Origin: an uncultured Prevotella sp.
GTDB lineage: Bacteria > Bacteroidota > Bacteroidia > Bacteroidales > Bacteroidaceae
NCBI GenBank assembly: GCA_934202525.1
Contig: CAKPYB010000011.1
Span: 26,579-90,578, forward strand
Direction: 5' to 3'
DNA length: 64,000 bases
Shown: one piece after another, positions 63,401-64,000 of the stretch
Layout: each line of letters starts with the position of its first letter
Numbering within the stretch: position 1 is the stretch's first letter
The notes under the pieces: generated by a model
What the model saw: only the letters and a program-made list of their open reading frames with translations
Databases searched by the model: none
Told to the model about the DNA's origin: nothing
Program-made: the position numbers and the translations under genes

Positions 63401-64000
63401 CGTAGATGATGTACAGAAGGCACACATCGAGGCAGTAGCCGGACTGTTGAAGAACGAGGTGAACGTGAAGGAGGTTAACTTCATTGAGGGTCAGGGTATT
63501 CTCGTAAAGAAGGTGAAGTGTAACTTTAGAGTGATGGGTAAGAAGTTCGGCAAGCTGATGAAGGGCGTTGCTGCCCAGATGTCAGCGCTCGATCAGGACC
63601 AGATTGCAGCCTTCGAGAAGGCAGGCAACATCACATTGAATATCGACGGACAGGAAGCCGTAGTAGAGGTAGCCGACGTGGAAATTATCTCTGAGGATAT
63701 TCCAGGATGGCTCGTATCTAACGAGGGCAATCTGACCGTGGCTCTTGAGGTAGAGTTGACTCCAGAATTGAAGAAGGAGGGTATGGCTCGTGAGCTGATC
63801 AACCGTATCCAGAATCTCCGCAAGGAGACTGGACTGGAGATTACCGACCGTATCAAGGTGACTGTGGCATCCAATGAGGAGACCGACGCAGCCATCGAGG
63901 CATTCGGCGACTACATCAAGGGGCAGGTATTGGCAGACAGCATCGAAATCGGCGACAACGCAGGTGTTGAGACCGAGTTTGATGACTTTAAGTTGAACAT
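60408..64000 (+). CDS. ileS: Isoleucyl-tRNA synthetase, nearly complete (cut by window edge)
   Basis: The open frame from the ATG at 60408 runs to the window end (1,197 codons) without a stop. It is a class I synthetase: the HIGH signature appears as GIHH in PPSANGHPGIHHVLARSIKD (residues 49-68), and KMSKS appears as KMSKH (Lys759-His763). The editing domain (about 200-400) includes WTTTPWTLPSN and GTGIVHIAPTFGADD. The C-terminal part contains the anticodon-binding helices and an extension ending near EFDDFKLN. Length and motifs fit the long, eukaryote-like type of IleRS found in Bacteroidota. Only a few codons are probably missing. Confidence 0.96.
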   Translation, partial: MAKKFAEHNGLNLTQTNNDVLAAWEKNDIFHKSIDEREGCPQFIFFEGPPSANGHPGIHHVLARSIKDTFNRYKTMKGFQVHRKAGWDTHGLPVELGVEKELGITKKDIDNKASEKYISTEDYNHKCRENVMKFTAEWRELTEKMGYFVDLDHPYITYDNKYIETLWWLLKQLYNKGLLYKGYTIQPYSPGAGTGLSSHELNQPGCYRDVKDLTTTAQFLIKDPKAEWTKWGKPYFIAWTTTPWTLPSNVALCVGPKIDYVAIETYNLYNGEPMTLVMAEALVGSYLKADQECKEGDLLPFDKEKKQCPWRIIDHMKGTDLEGMHYEQLLPWVKPCEKVDLFAPAFVTEYAAAHKDKVFTSEDGRDQFVEMDSEAFRVILGDYVTTDDGTGIVHIAPTFGADDAKVAKDANIPALYLINKKGETRPMVDLQGKFYLIEDLDANFVNACVNKEAYAHHAGDYVKNAYDPQFNVDGVWDKKASEKAEDLNIVLCYELKQEGKAFKSEKHVHNYPHCWRTDKPILYYPLDSWFIKDTARKERMVELNKTINWQPESTGTGRFGNWLENLNDWNLSRSRFWGTPLPIWRDENRGEKCIGSLEELYAEIEKSVAAGIMQSNPLKENGFVPGDYSQENYDKIDLHRPYVDKIVLVNEEGKPMYRESDLIDVWFDSGSMPYAQLHYPFEGEMARGTEADRDALIHSTYEGYAIPPKFYPADFINEGVDQTRGWFFTLHAIATMVFDSVAFKNVISSGLVLDAKGNKMSKHVGNVTNPFEMIDKYGADPVRFYMMTNSEPWDNLKFDPNGVDETRRKFFGTLYNTYSFFALYANVDGFDAEAAQVPFEKRPEIDRWILSSLNTLIKGVDRELAGYDPTRAGRLIDAFVNDDLSNWYVRLNRKRFWGKEMSEDKLSAYQTLYTCLMTVAKLLAPFAPFYADELYHDLGGELESVHLDKFPVADEAAIDADLEERMAIAQKITSMVLALRRKVNIKVRQPLQQIMIPAVDDVQKAHIEAVAGLLKNEVNVKEVNFIEGQGILVKKVKCNFRVMGKKFGKLMKGVAAQMSALDQDQIAAFEKAGNITLNIDGQEAVVEVADVEIISEDIPGWLVSNEGNLTVALEVELTPELKKEGMARELINRIQNLRKETGLEITDRIKVTVASNEETDAAIEAFGDYIKGQVLADSIEIGDNAGVETEFDDFKLN

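Overview
The window is a chromosomal segment of a Bacteroidota bacterium, most likely Prevotella/Segatella (S. copri-like). Several things in the sequence point this way. Many genes carry the Bacteroidota sigma-factor promoter (TTTG, about 20 bp, TAnnTTTG, often perfect), and starts lack Shine-Dalgarno sequences. The ATP synthase operon runs D-C-I-B-E-F-H-A-G. There is an M49 peptidase with the HECLGH zinc motif, C-terminal tails of type IX secretion (T9SS) type, and Bacteroidota families such as DUF4301, PCMD and DUF2027-Smr. These inferences rest on reading the sequence only; no database was searched.

Layout. 1-8.5 kb: partial pheS, a lipoprotein, murB, a PhnP-like hydrolase, a candidate small RNA, a three-gene YtxH/DUF1469 membrane-stress operon, a SPOR lipoprotein, and ruvX-def-TPR. 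8.5-14.6 kb: relA with a decayed hydrolase domain behind two tiny membrane-protein genes, a DUF4301 protein, a 38-residue peptide gene with its own promoter and terminator, and ansA. 14.8-19.2 kb: thrS, a roughly 0.7-kb GxxExxY nuclease element bounded by 35-bp perfect inverted repeats, then infC-rpmI-rplT. 19.3-25.1 kb: a RelE/ParE toxin-antitoxin pair, a PCMD/beta-barrel/lipoprotein envelope operon, and rpsA. 25.5-35.9 kb: nhaD, pfkA and the complete F-type ATP synthase operon, whose c subunit looks proton-coupled. 36-45.7 kb: recQ, a DPP III-type peptidase, a NUDIX hydrolase, a HEAT-repeat DNA-alkylation-repair-like protein, ispE, a DUF2027-Smr protein and nadE.

45.9-60.2 kb is the most distinctive region: four consecutive paralogous secreted GH13 amylases (about 1,115-1,123 residues each). 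Each keeps the three catalytic acids, two CBM26-like starch-binding modules and a T9SS-type tail. Each is preceded by the same near-palindromic LacI-type operator at exactly the same distance from its own promoter. Genes 2-3 and 3-4 are joined by a 418-bp perfectly identical segment, a sign of recent duplication or gene conversion. No susC/susD pair is present here. ileS follows and runs off the window end.

Most of the window is core genome. The accessory parts that deserve attention are the GxxExxY inverted-repeat element, the amylase array with its shared operator, the 38-residue peptide gene, the small RNA candidate and several intergenic repeat or hairpin structures. No tRNA, rRNA, CRISPR array, integrase or transposase gene was seen.
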